From an uncultured Bacteroidales bacterium (lineage in GTDB: Bacteria > Bacteroidota > Bacteroidia > Bacteroidales > FEN-979), in contig CAJBYO010000030.1 of the NCBI GenBank assembly GCA_903959905.1, positions 1 to 64,000 of the forward strand: a stretch of DNA of 64,000 nucleotides, written 5' to 3'. Of this stretch, positions 19,350 to 28,600 are shown piece after piece. Each line of letters opens with the position of its first letter. Positions within the stretch are counted from its first letter, which is position 1. The position numbers and the translations under genes were made by a program. The notes beneath the pieces are model-generated. The model was not told where the DNA came from and made no database searches. It saw only the letters and a list, made by a program, of their open reading frames with translations.

Positions 19350-22300
19350 ATGCTGCTCAACGACGAAAACAAAACTCCGGACAATGTTAATCCAGAAACA
19401 GTTGATGTAAATCAGCTTGTTTTTACGAGCCGGGAACGCCTCAAGGAACTTGCCGCAATCAATGACACTACCGCCATAATCAAATCCGGTAAGTCAATCC
19501 CCGAAACACTTCAGGAAATTTGCCAGATTCTGCCGGCGGCATGGCAATACCCCGGTTTTACCGTTGCGAGAATACACTATGAGGATATGGAGTTTGTTTC
19601 ACGCGGGTTTATTGAAACCAGGTGGAAACAAGAGCAGGTTTTTGATACCATTGATAACCTCCGGGGAACCATTGAAATATACTACCTCAAAGAGTTTTCA
19701 GCGGCGGATGAAGGACCGTTCCTGAAGGAGGAACGGAACCTCCTGGTGAACCTCTCAAGTCTCATTGAAGGTTACCTGAACGGGGTCAAGGGGCGAGAAG
19801 GCCGGTATATTACCCGTGAGCGGCTTAAGGAACTTGCTGCCATTAATCAGACTACAGCCATCCTTCGCACCGGGAAACCCATTGCCGAGGCACTGCACCA
19901 GATATGCCTGATCCTGCCTAAAGCATGGCAGTTCCCTGAATATACTGCCTGCCGCATAAAATATGGAAATATAGAGGTCACAACCCCGGCATTCCGCGAA
20001 ACGGAATGGACGCAAAAACAGGATTTTGAAACCATCGACAGACAGCGGGGGTATATCCAGATATGCTACCTGAAGGCTTTCCAGGCATCATTTGAAGGCC
20101 CGTTCCTGGAAGAGGAGCGCCACCTCATCATCAACCTTGCCAACATCATCACGGGTTATCTCAACTCGGTTAAAGGCAGGGCCATCCTCCGGAAATCCGG
20201 GCAGCGTGAGGCTGATCAGGGGCAGGATACCACCATGCCGGTAAAGTACAGCCGTCAGCTCCTTCAGACATTCCTCAACCGCACAAATTATAACCGCGAC
20301 CTCTATCACGACCTGATGCCATTCAAGGTGAAGGAGATCCTGCTGGTTGCCAATTTGTACGATGCATACAGTATTGAGAAGGAAGGGCGGTTTTCTGAAC
20401 ATGTGCTTGGAGAGTTTTACTCCTTGAGCCTGAGTACCATGCCGCGCATTACCGGGGTTTCAACCACCTCGGAAGTGATGGAACAGCTCAACAAGAAGCA
20501 CTACGACCTGATCATCATCATGATCGGCACCGACAAACAGTTCCCGCTGGAGCTCAGCAAACAGGTCAAGGACCAGTTTCAGTATATCCCCGTTTTCCTG
20601 CTGCTGAACAGCAATTCCGACATCGCCGTTTATGAGGAGGAACCCGACAAACTGAGCTGGATTGACCGCATATTCGTATGGAATGGCGACTCCAAGATCT
20701 TCTTCGCCATAATCAACTACCTTGAGGATAAGATCAATGTGGAGAATGACACCACTATTGGCATGGTCAGGGTGATCCTGCTGGTGGAGGATTCATCAAA
20801 ATACTATTCGCTTTACATGCCGATGCTCTACAACATTGTGCTGGAGCAAACAAAGAATATCATTGAGGATGTGACTACGGATGAACTCTATCGCATCCTC
20901 CGGCTTAAAGCCCGCCCCAAGATTCTGCTTGCCTCCACGTATGAGGAGGCGGTCTTTATTTTTAACAAATACCGCGACAACATCCTCTGCCTCATCTCTG
21001 ATGTTAAATTCAAGAAGGATGGGAAACTCAACGATTCAGCCGGGTTCAGCCTGGTGAGGCAAACCAGGAGAGAACTGCCCGACCTGCCCATCGTACTTCA
21101 GTCATCGGATGAGCAGAACGCTCAGCGGGCCTACGAACTGAAGGCCTCCTTTATAAATAAGAATTCAGAAACCCTGCTGGTTGATTTCAGGAGTTTCATA
21201 ACACATTACCTGGGATTCGGGAACTTTATATACCGGGATAAGGAAGGCGGACAGATTGCCGTGGCAAAATCGCTCAAGGAGTTTGAAGACCTTCTGAAGA
21301 CAATTCCTGAAGAATCACTGCTTTACCACGCACGCAAGGACCATTTTTCACTCTGGCTCATGGCACGCGGTGAGATTCAGGTAGCCAAGATACTGAACCC
21401 GGCCAAGGTGACCGACTTCAAAGACCCTGCCTCGCTGCGTAACTACCTCTTCAATGTGATCCAGAATTTCAGGAACGAGCAGAATATAGGGAAAGTGATC
21501 CCCTTCGAAGAGTCTGCCATCCTTGACGAACACAACATACTCGCGCTCACGGAAGGTGCGCTGGGCGGTAAAGGCCGCGGACTGGCTTTTGTGAATACCC
21601 TTATATATAATTATGATTTCGCACAGCACCTGCCCAATATAAACATCCGTACACCCAAAACATCCATCATCGGCACCGATGAATTTGAGTATTTCCTCGA
21701 CCGAAACAAATTGCGTGAGAAGGCCGTTTATGAAACGGATTATGACCTGATCAAACGCTGGTTCATTGAAGGCAGGCTTACAGATACACTGATCCGAAAG
21801 CTGAAACTGATCGTTAAGCATATTACGAAGCCATTGGCTATCAGGTCATCCGGGCTTTTTGAGGATTCTCAGAACCAGCCATTTGCCGGCATATTTGAAA
21901 CGTATCTGATCCCGAATATCCATCCCGACCCGAAAGTGAGACTCGACCAGCTCATGGATGCCATCAAGCTGGTATATGCCTCTGTGTATTCCCCAACCGC
22001 CAAGGGCTATGTTGAAGCGGTAAACTACCGCATCGAACAGGAGAAAATGGCCGTTGTCATCCAGGAAGTGGTGGGCCACCGGTATGATGATGTCTTTTAT
22101 CCCCATATCAGCGGCGTGGCGCAGTCGTACAATTACTATCCGTTTGCCCACATGAAACCCGAAGAGGGCTTTGCAGTAGTGGCGCTGGGGCTTGGACGCT
22201 ACGTGGTGGAAGGCGAAAAAGCCTTTAGGTTCGCTCCCCAATACCCGAACCTTGAGATAAATTCTGCCAAGGATCAGTACAAGGGCTCCCAGGTCTGTTT

Positions 22301-23231
22301 CTATGCAGTTGACCTGAAAAAACAGGATGTAAACCTCCTGGAAGGGGAAGATGCGGGACTGTGTAAACTTGATATTTATGACGCAGAAATGCATGGCACC
22401 CTGAAACACCTTGCCTCTGTTTATTCGCTTGAAAATGACCGGATTTCAGCCGGACTGCGCGACATGGGACCACGGGTGGTCAACTTTGCCGATATCCTGA
22501 AGTACAACTACATTCCGCTGGCAAAAACCATTGAGGTGGTGCTTGATGTGGTAAAGGAAGCCCTCGGATCTGCGGTGGAAATTGAATTTGCAGTTGATCT
22601 CAACAAGGATGATAATTACAAGGCATCGTTCTACCTGCTGCAGATCAAACCCCTGATCGGAAATGTGGCCGATTTCTCTGTTGAAATGGACAAGATTGAA
22701 AAGGAAGAGATCTTGTTGTATTCAGAAAAGGAGATGGGCAACGGGATGATTGATACCATAGATGAAGTTGTTTTTGTTGACCCGGAAACGTTTGACAAGA
22801 GTAAAACCATTGAAATGGCCGAGGAAATTGACAAAATCAACTCGGAAATGGGAAAGGCGGGGAAAAAGTACATCCTGATCGGCCCGGGCCGGTGGGGAAC
22901 ACGCGACCGGTGGATCGGGATCCCTGTTACCTGGCCGCAGATCAGCAATGCCAAAGTGATTGTGGAAACGAGCCTGGATGGATTTCCCCTTGATGCCTCC
23001 TCAGGCTCCCACTTCTTCCATAATGTCACATCCATGAATGTAGGATATTTCTGCGTTCAACCCGAACTGTCCGACAGCTTTGTCCGCTATGATGTCCTGA
23101 AACAAAGCAAAAATATCCGAAAGACCGATTACTTTTCTATTGTAAAATTTGACCAACCACTGACAGTGCGTATGGACGGCAAAAAACGAATTTCCGTTAT
23201 AACCTTCCAACCCGGCCCCCTTAAAACTTAA
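19350..23231 (+). CDS. Receiver and PEP-synthase ATP-grasp-like fusion protein
   Basis: The 1293-aa cytosolic protein starts with two tandem copies (about residues 30-145 and 150-270) of a module beginning RERLKELAAIN-TTAI and ending GPFLEEERHLIINLA; its fold may be GAF-like. Next come two receiver-like regions. The second is complete, with VEDSS near 478, Asp near 550 (LISDVKF), SSD and INK. From about 735 comes a region like the ATP-binding domain of PEP synthase/pyruvate phosphate dikinase: EGALGGKGRGLAFVN, then LAIRSSGLFEDSQNQPFAGIFET near 828, and ILIGPGRWGTRDRW near 1177. The swivelling phosphohistidine domain and PEP-binding barrel of true PEP synthases are absent, so gluconeogenic activity is unlikely. 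It may be a regulated phosphotransferase. It precedes the transhydrogenase-like genes by 24 bp. Confidence 0.75.
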   Translation: MLLNDENKTPDNVNPETVDVNQLVFTSRERLKELAAINDTTAIIKSGKSIPETLQEICQILPAAWQYPGFTVARIHYEDMEFVSRGFIETRWKQEQVFDTIDNLRGTIEIYYLKEFSAADEGPFLKEERNLLVNLSSLIEGYLNGVKGREGRYITRERLKELAAINQTTAILRTGKPIAEALHQICLILPKAWQFPEYTACRIKYGNIEVTTPAFRETEWTQKQDFETIDRQRGYIQICYLKAFQASFEGPFLEEERHLIINLANIITGYLNSVKGRAILRKSGQREADQGQDTTMPVKYSRQLLQTFLNRTNYNRDLYHDLMPFKVKEILLVANLYDAYSIEKEGRFSEHVLGEFYSLSLSTMPRITGVSTTSEVMEQLNKKHYDLIIIMIGTDKQFPLELSKQVKDQFQYIPVFLLLNSNSDIAVYEEEPDKLSWIDRIFVWNGDSKIFFAIINYLEDKINVENDTTIGMVRVILLVEDSSKYYSLYMPMLYNIVLEQTKNIIEDVTTDELYRILRLKARPKILLASTYEEAVFIFNKYRDNILCLISDVKFKKDGKLNDSAGFSLVRQTRRELPDLPIVLQSSDEQNAQRAYELKASFINKNSETLLVDFRSFITHYLGFGNFIYRDKEGGQIAVAKSLKEFEDLLKTIPEESLLYHARKDHFSLWLMARGEIQVAKILNPAKVTDFKDPASLRNYLFNVIQNFRNEQNIGKVIPFEESAILDEHNILALTEGALGGKGRGLAFVNTLIYNYDFAQHLPNINIRTPKTSIIGTDEFEYFLDRNKLREKAVYETDYDLIKRWFIEGRLTDTLIRKLKLIVKHITKPLAIRSSGLFEDSQNQPFAGIFETYLIPNIHPDPKVRLDQLMDAIKLVYASVYSPTAKGYVEAVNYRIEQEKMAVVIQEVVGHRYDDVFYPHISGVAQSYNYYPFAHMKPEEGFAVVALGLGRYVVEGEKAFRFAPQYPNLEINSAKDQYKGSQVCFYAVDLKKQDVNLLEGEDAGLCKLDIYDAEMHGTLKHLASVYSLENDRISAGLRDMGPRVVNFADILKYNYIPLAKTIEVVLDVVKEALGSAVEIEFAVDLNKDDNYKASFYLLQIKPLIGNVADFSVEMDKIEKEEILLYSEKEMGNGMIDTIDEVVFVDPETFDKSKTIEMAEEIDKINSEMGKAGKKYILIGPGRWGTRDRWIGIPVTWPQISNAKVIVETSLDGFPLDASSGSHFFHNVTSMNVGYFCVQPELSDSFVRYDVLKQSKNIRKTDYFSIVKFDQPLTVRMDGKKRISVITFQPGPLKT

Positions 23232-23254
23232 AACTTAAATCTTAATACTCATCC
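23220..23254. repeat. 7-bp tandem repeat at a stop codon
   Basis: Units CTTAAAA, CTTAAAA, CTTAAAT, CTTAATA and a degenerate fifth begin inside the last codons of the 1293-aa protein gene, include its TAA, and run up to the next ATG at 23256. Confidence 0.65.
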
Positions 23255-23255
23255 C

Positions 23256-23774
23256 ATGCGTATTTTACGTATCAACACAAACGAAACAGCCGGCAACGGC
23301 GACTCACAGGATCTCAGCCTGCTGGATCCGATCATTGCCAAATACAAAGGCAAAAAAGGCAATGTGATCCCCCTGCTGCAGGGGACCCAGGAACTGTTTG
23401 GATTTATCTCAAAAGAAGCATTTGAAAAGCTATCACGGGAAACCGACATCCCCCTCAGCGATATGTTTGGCGTGGCCACCTTTTATGCACAGTTCAGGCT
23501 CAGCCCTGTAGGCAAGAACATCATCAAGGTGTGCCATGGCACGGCCTGCCATGTTCAAAACGCTGTTGAAATAACCGAATCAATTGAAGAAGCACTGAAA
23601 GTGAAAGACGGCGAAACAACGGAGGACAGGTTTTACACCCTTGAATCGGTTGCCTGCCTCGGCTGCTGTTCGCTGGCACCTGTGATGATGATTGGCGACC
23701 AGACCTATGGCAAACTCACCGGAAATGAGGCGGTAAAGATCGTTAAGAACATCAGGCTCGCCGAAAACAATTAA
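23256..23774 (+). CDS. NuoE/HydC-like [2Fe-2S] subunit
   Basis: The 172-aa protein is a thioredoxin-like [2Fe-2S] subunit of the NuoE/HndA/HydC family. The four cluster cysteines are visible as C93 and C98 (VCHGTACHV) and C134 and C138 (ACLGCCSLAP). The N-terminal helical part includes VIPLLQGTQELFGFIS and FGVATFYAQF. It should pass electrons in a complex with the NuoF-like subunit encoded next. The gene follows the 1293-aa gene by 24 bp and is separated from the NuoF-like gene by a heptamer repeat. Confidence 0.9.
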   Translation: MRILRINTNETAGNGDSQDLSLLDPIIAKYKGKKGNVIPLLQGTQELFGFISKEAFEKLSRETDIPLSDMFGVATFYAQFRLSPVGKNIIKVCHGTACHVQNAVEITESIEEALKVKDGETTEDRFYTLESVACLGCCSLAPVMMIGDQTYGKLTGNEAVKIVKNIRLAENN

Positions 23775-23816
23775 CAAAAGACGGGGCAAAAAGTATAACC
23801 TTGAGATGCTCTCAAC

Positions 23817-23865
23817 ATTCGTCATTCGTCATTCGTCATTCGTCATTCGTAACTCGTAACTCGTA
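23817..23865. repeat. 7-bp tandem repeat, seven units
   Basis: Four copies of ATTCGTC followed by ATTCGTA, ACTCGTA and ACTCGTA, between the NuoE-like and NuoF-like genes, 42 bp after the first stop and 12 bp before the next ATG. Confidence 0.85.
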
Positions 23866-23877
23866 AATCATTTATAT

Positions 23878-25653
23878 ATGGCTACTATTGTCACTGTGGG
23901 TTTGGGAAGCTGCGGCATCGCCGCAGGAGCAAATAAAACCTATGCTAAAATCCAGGCACTGAAGGAATCTGACAAGCTTGATTTTGAATTGAAAAAAACC
24001 AGCTGTGTTGGCATGTGCTACCGCGAACCGCTGGTGGAGATCACAGATGAAACCGGGACCTACCTTTATGGCGAAGTTGATGCCGACCGGGCTGTGGAGG
24101 TCATCGAGAAGCACATCAACCAGCAAGACCCCATCCGCGATTACATTGTTTACACCGACCTGTTTGATGCCCCGGAAAATGATTTTATCAGTGCCCAGGT
24201 TAAAATAGTATTGCGGAACTGCGGATATATGGACCCGGAATCTATTGAGGAGTATGAATCACGTGAAGGTTACCACGCCATTCAGAAAATTGCCAAAGAA
24301 AAGATCAGCCGTGAGGCTGTGATCGATACCATCCTGAAGTCGGGGCTTCGCGGACGCGGAGGCGGAGGTTTCCCAACCGGGATGAAATGGAAGTTTGCCA
24401 ATGCCAACAAGTCGGCCGACAAATACGTGATCTGCAATGCGGATGAGGGCGACCCGGGTGCATTCATGGACCGTTCTGTGCTTGAAGGTGATCCTCATTC
24501 AGTGCTTGAAGGAATGATCATTGCCGCTTATGCCATTGAAGCTACAGGTGGAGTAATTTACTGTCGTGCGGAATACCCGCTGGCCATAAAAAGGCTGAAC
24601 ATCGCCATTGACCAGGCGCACAAAAAGGGGTACCTCGGAAAAAATATCTTCGGGATTGAAGGGTTTAACCTGGATATCTATATCAAAGAGGGCGCCGGCG
24701 CCTTTGTATGCGGTGAAGAAACAGCCCTGATAGCCTCCATTGAGGGTGAACGCGGGATGCCCCGCAAACGACCGCCTTTCCCTGCCGTTTCCGGACTGTG
24801 GAAAAAGCCTACCAATATCAACAACGTTGAAACCTTCGCCAACATTCCGTGGATCATGATCCATGGTGCTGAGGCTTATGCGCAATATGGCACCGAGAAA
24901 AGCAAAGGAACCAAAGTGTTCGCCCTGGCAGGCAAGGTGCGCCATTCAGGACTTGTGGAGGTGCCCATGGGCATGACCATCCGCGATGTGATTTTTAAAC
25001 TCGGCGGTGGTATTAAAAATGATAAAAAATTCAAGGCGGTCCAGATGGGCGGCCCCTCAGGAGGATGTATTCCTGAATTCCTTTCAGATACGATTGTTGA
25101 TTACGATTCAGTCAATGCCACAGGCGCGATCATGGGTTCCGGCGGGATGGTGGTTATGGATGAAACAACCTGCATGGTGGATGTGGCCAAGTTTTTCCTT
25201 GATTTCACCTGCAAGGAGAGCTGCGGAAAATGCACCTTCTGCCGTATGGGAACCAAGCGCATGCTTGAAATCCTCGACCGCATCACCAATGGCCACGGTA
25301 AAGAGGGTGACCTTGAAAAACTGGAGGAACTTGCATACCAGATCAAAGATAATTCACTTTGCGGGCTGGGACAAACGGCGCCAAATCCTGTGCTCACCAC
25401 CATCAGGTATTTCAGGGATGAATATGAGGCGCACATCAACCATAAAAAGTGCCCTGCCAAAGTCTGCCGGCCTTTGTTAACCTATAAAGTTGACGAAGAC
25501 AAATGCACCGGCTGCATGGTCTGCCTGAAAAACTGTCCGGTAAAGGCCATCACAGGCGAACGCAAACAGGTGCATCTCATCAACCAGGAAACCTGCACCA
25601 AATGCGGGGTCTGCTACTCCAAATGTAAATTTCAATCCATATTACTGTCTTAA
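23878..25653 (+). CDS. NuoF/HydB-like NADH-binding flavoprotein subunit
   Basis: The 591-aa protein has the full HydB/HndC layout: an N-terminal thioredoxin-like [2Fe-2S] segment (C12, C43, C47), the NuoF core with GLRGRGGGGFPTGMKW near 155-170 (FMN/NADH site), GAGAFVCGEETALIASIEG near 272-290, the N3 cluster ESCGKCTFCRMG near 446-457, and two C-terminal [4Fe-4S] motifs (KCTGCMVCLKNCP near 542 and TCTKCGVCYSKC near 573). It should oxidise or reduce NAD(H) and connect to ferredoxin. No [FeFe]-hydrogenase H-cluster subunit accompanies it; the partner is instead the NfnB-like fusion downstream. Confidence 0.93.
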   Translation: MATIVTVGLGSCGIAAGANKTYAKIQALKESDKLDFELKKTSCVGMCYREPLVEITDETGTYLYGEVDADRAVEVIEKHINQQDPIRDYIVYTDLFDAPENDFISAQVKIVLRNCGYMDPESIEEYESREGYHAIQKIAKEKISREAVIDTILKSGLRGRGGGGFPTGMKWKFANANKSADKYVICNADEGDPGAFMDRSVLEGDPHSVLEGMIIAAYAIEATGGVIYCRAEYPLAIKRLNIAIDQAHKKGYLGKNIFGIEGFNLDIYIKEGAGAFVCGEETALIASIEGERGMPRKRPPFPAVSGLWKKPTNINNVETFANIPWIMIHGAEAYAQYGTEKSKGTKVFALAGKVRHSGLVEVPMGMTIRDVIFKLGGGIKNDKKFKAVQMGGPSGGCIPEFLSDTIVDYDSVNATGAIMGSGGMVVMDETTCMVDVAKFFLDFTCKESCGKCTFCRMGTKRMLEILDRITNGHGKEGDLEKLEELAYQIKDNSLCGLGQTAPNPVLTTIRYFRDEYEAHINHKKCPAKVCRPLLTYKVDEDKCTGCMVCLKNCPVKAITGERKQVHLINQETCTKCGVCYSKCKFQSILLS

Positions 25654-25690
25654 TTTCACCATTTCACCATTTCACCATCTCACAATTTAC
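25653..25690. repeat. 8-bp tandem repeat at the stop of the NuoF-like gene
   Basis: Three copies of ATTTCACC (25653-25676) and a diverged ATCTCACA, beginning on the last base of the TAA stop and ending just before the next ATG at 25695. Confidence 0.8.
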
Positions 25691-25694
25691 TTTT

Positions 25695-28600
25695 ATGTCT
25701 GACAATACTTTAAATATCATTCTCAACGGAAATATAGTCAAGGGTTTTCCCGGTGAAACCATCCTTGACCTGGCAAAACGGCATGATATTGAAATTCCGA
25801 CCTTGTGCAACGACGATCGCCTTGAACCTTTTACCTCCTGTTATGTCTGTGTGGTTGAAGTGGAAGGCATGCGTGGCCATCAGCCCTCCTGTTCCACAAA
25901 GCTGACGGAAGGGATGAAGATCATCACCGACAATGAAGGGATCCGTAAATCAAGGAAGATGGCGCTGGAGCTGATGCTCAGCAACCACTATGCCGATTGT
26001 ATCGGTCCCTGCAAGCAAACATGCCCGGCAGGTGTGGACGTTCAGGGATACATTTCGCTCATTGATAAAGGTTTATACAGTGAGGCTGTTGCCCTGATCA
26101 AGGAAACGAACCCGTTGCCGGCAATCTGCGGCCGCGTTTGTGTTCGTCCTTGCGAAGTGGAATGCAGGCGTAACCTCCTCGATGAAGGCACCCCGGTAGG
26201 TATTGATTACCTGAAACGGTTTGCTTCAGATTATGACCTGGCATCCCCCGGTAAATATGTTCCCGCTGTGAAGCCCTCCACGGGTAAAAAAGTAGCCGTC
26301 ATCGGTGCCGGCCCCGGCGGATTATCGGTTGGTCATTTTATGCAAATTGAGGGCCATCAGGTCGATATCTTTGAAGCAGCACCCAAATCAGGTGGCTGGC
26401 TGCGCTATGGTATTCCCGAATACCGCCTGCCGAATGATATTCTGGATCAGGAGGTGAACAACATTACCGACCTGGGGGTCAATATCTTCTACAATAAAAA
26501 ACTTGGCAGCAACGTCAGCTATAAAGAGCTGAAAGAGAAATATGACGCAACAGTTCTTACCATCGGGTCACAAAAAGGTACCGGTGTAGGATGTGAAGGC
26601 GACGATGCAGGTAATGTGTTCTCGGGGATAGACTTCCTGAAAAATATGGAAGTCACTGGTCAGCACTACGATTTCCGCGGAAAGACGATCGCGGTCGTCG
26701 GAGGCGGAAATACAGCCATGGATTGCTGCCGGACCTCCATACGCTGCAAGGCAGATAAGGTTTATGTGATCTATCGACGCACAGAAAAGGAGATGCCTGC
26801 CAACCCGATTGAAATCCATGAATCAAAGCTTGAAGGCGTTGAATACCTGTTCCTTACCTTACCAAAGAAGATCAACAAAAATGCAAATGGCGAGGTTGAA
26901 TCCGTAACCTGCATCAAAATGGAGCTCGGAGAACCTGATGCTTCCGGCCGACGCCGTCCCGTTCCTGTGGAAGGTTCCGACTTCGACATTCATGTTGATT
27001 TCATCCTGGCTGCCATTGGACAGAAAACCGAGGTTGATTTCATCGACGACATCAACAGCAACACCGACACTGGTGAACTGAAGATAAACAAATGGGGCGA
27101 CATTGATGCCGACAAGTCTACATTGCAAACCGGCATCCCGTCGATGTTTGCGGCTGGCGACGGGGTAACCGGGCCGGCAACCATCATTGAAGCCATCGCC
27201 CAGGCAAGGATCGCGTCAACAAGCGCACACCAGTTCCTGATGGGGTTACCTGTTCAACCGGTTAAAAAGACCTTTACGAGCCGGAGGGATAATTTTAAAA
27301 AGCAGGAAAAAGAGGCCTACTCAGGCGGCTTTGCCTCCCAGTTGCGTGAAGAGATGCCGACGCTCGCCGCAGATGCCCGTTTTAACTTCAACGAGGTTGA
27401 ACTGGGTTATGCAGGTGCCGACGTTGCCCATCATGAGGCACAGCGTTGCCTGGAATGCGGTTGTGTTTCATTCTTTGACTGCGACCTGCAGAAATATTCA
27501 ACGGAATACAACGCGCAGCAAAAATCCTTTGAAGGCGAGTTCAGGGAATATAAGGTTGATTTCCGCCATCCGTACATTGAAATTGACAACAATAAGTGCA
27601 TCCTTTGTGCCCGTTGTGTTCGTATCTGCCGCGAGGTGGTGGGTGCCAGTGCACTTGGACTCATCAACCGCGGATTCCACACGTACGTAGCTCCGAGCAT
27701 GGGAGAAGCGTTGCAGGATACGCCATGTGAATCCTGCGGGATGTGTATTTCAACCTGTCCTACCGGTGCCATTACCGAGAATGTACTCTTCAAACCGGGC
27801 CCTGTAAAGTCATTGGCAGTGGGTTCAATCTGTAATTACTGTTCGGTGGGCTGCGCCATTGACCTGCATCATAAAAATGGGTTTGTACTCGGCGTGACCG
27901 GAAACAACGGACTTATCAATGCAGATGGAAATATCTGCAAATATCCGAAGTTCGGATACCAGTATCTGAACGATGTGCGCCGCATTACCAAACCAATGCA
28001 AAAAGTAAACGGAAAGTTTGAAGAGATAACTTTTGATGCAGCTTTCCGGCTCATCAGGGAGAAAATAAAATCGGTCAAACCCGATGAAAATGCCTTTTTC
28101 GGGGGAGCAAGGTTATCCAATGAAGAGTTGTACCTGGTCCATAAACTGGCACGCGGAGCTGCTAAAACGAACAATGTAGGCAGTTTTCATTACCTGGGAA
28201 GGGGTGAGGGGTACCGGGCCAATTGTGAGTTCAATGCACCGTTTACAGAGATTACCGGTGCCAGTGCCCTGTACCTGGTAGGCACTGAAATCAACAATGA
28301 TCATGCGGTGGTCGGTTTCATGGTTCAGAATGACCATGTCATGAAGAAAACGCCGGTCATCATGGTCACTGAAAAGCGAAATAATGCCATGTCGCTGAAG
28401 GTGAATCAGGAGATCGTGGTTAAATCGTATTACCATTTTGTGAAAGCGGTTAACCATTATCTGCTTACAAAAGGGTTGGAAAATGCCCTGTTCCTGCGCG
28501 ATCGCGTGGAGGGTTTTGATGGGTATAAGTCCATGCTCCTGAAAGAGGATTTCGGCACACTTGTTTCTGCATCCGGTATTACTTCCGAAGCGATATCAGC

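Noticed and set aside
19350..23231. Plain phosphoenolpyruvate synthase
   Set aside because: It lacks the phosphohistidine and PEP-binding domains and has receiver-like and duplicated N-terminal modules instead.
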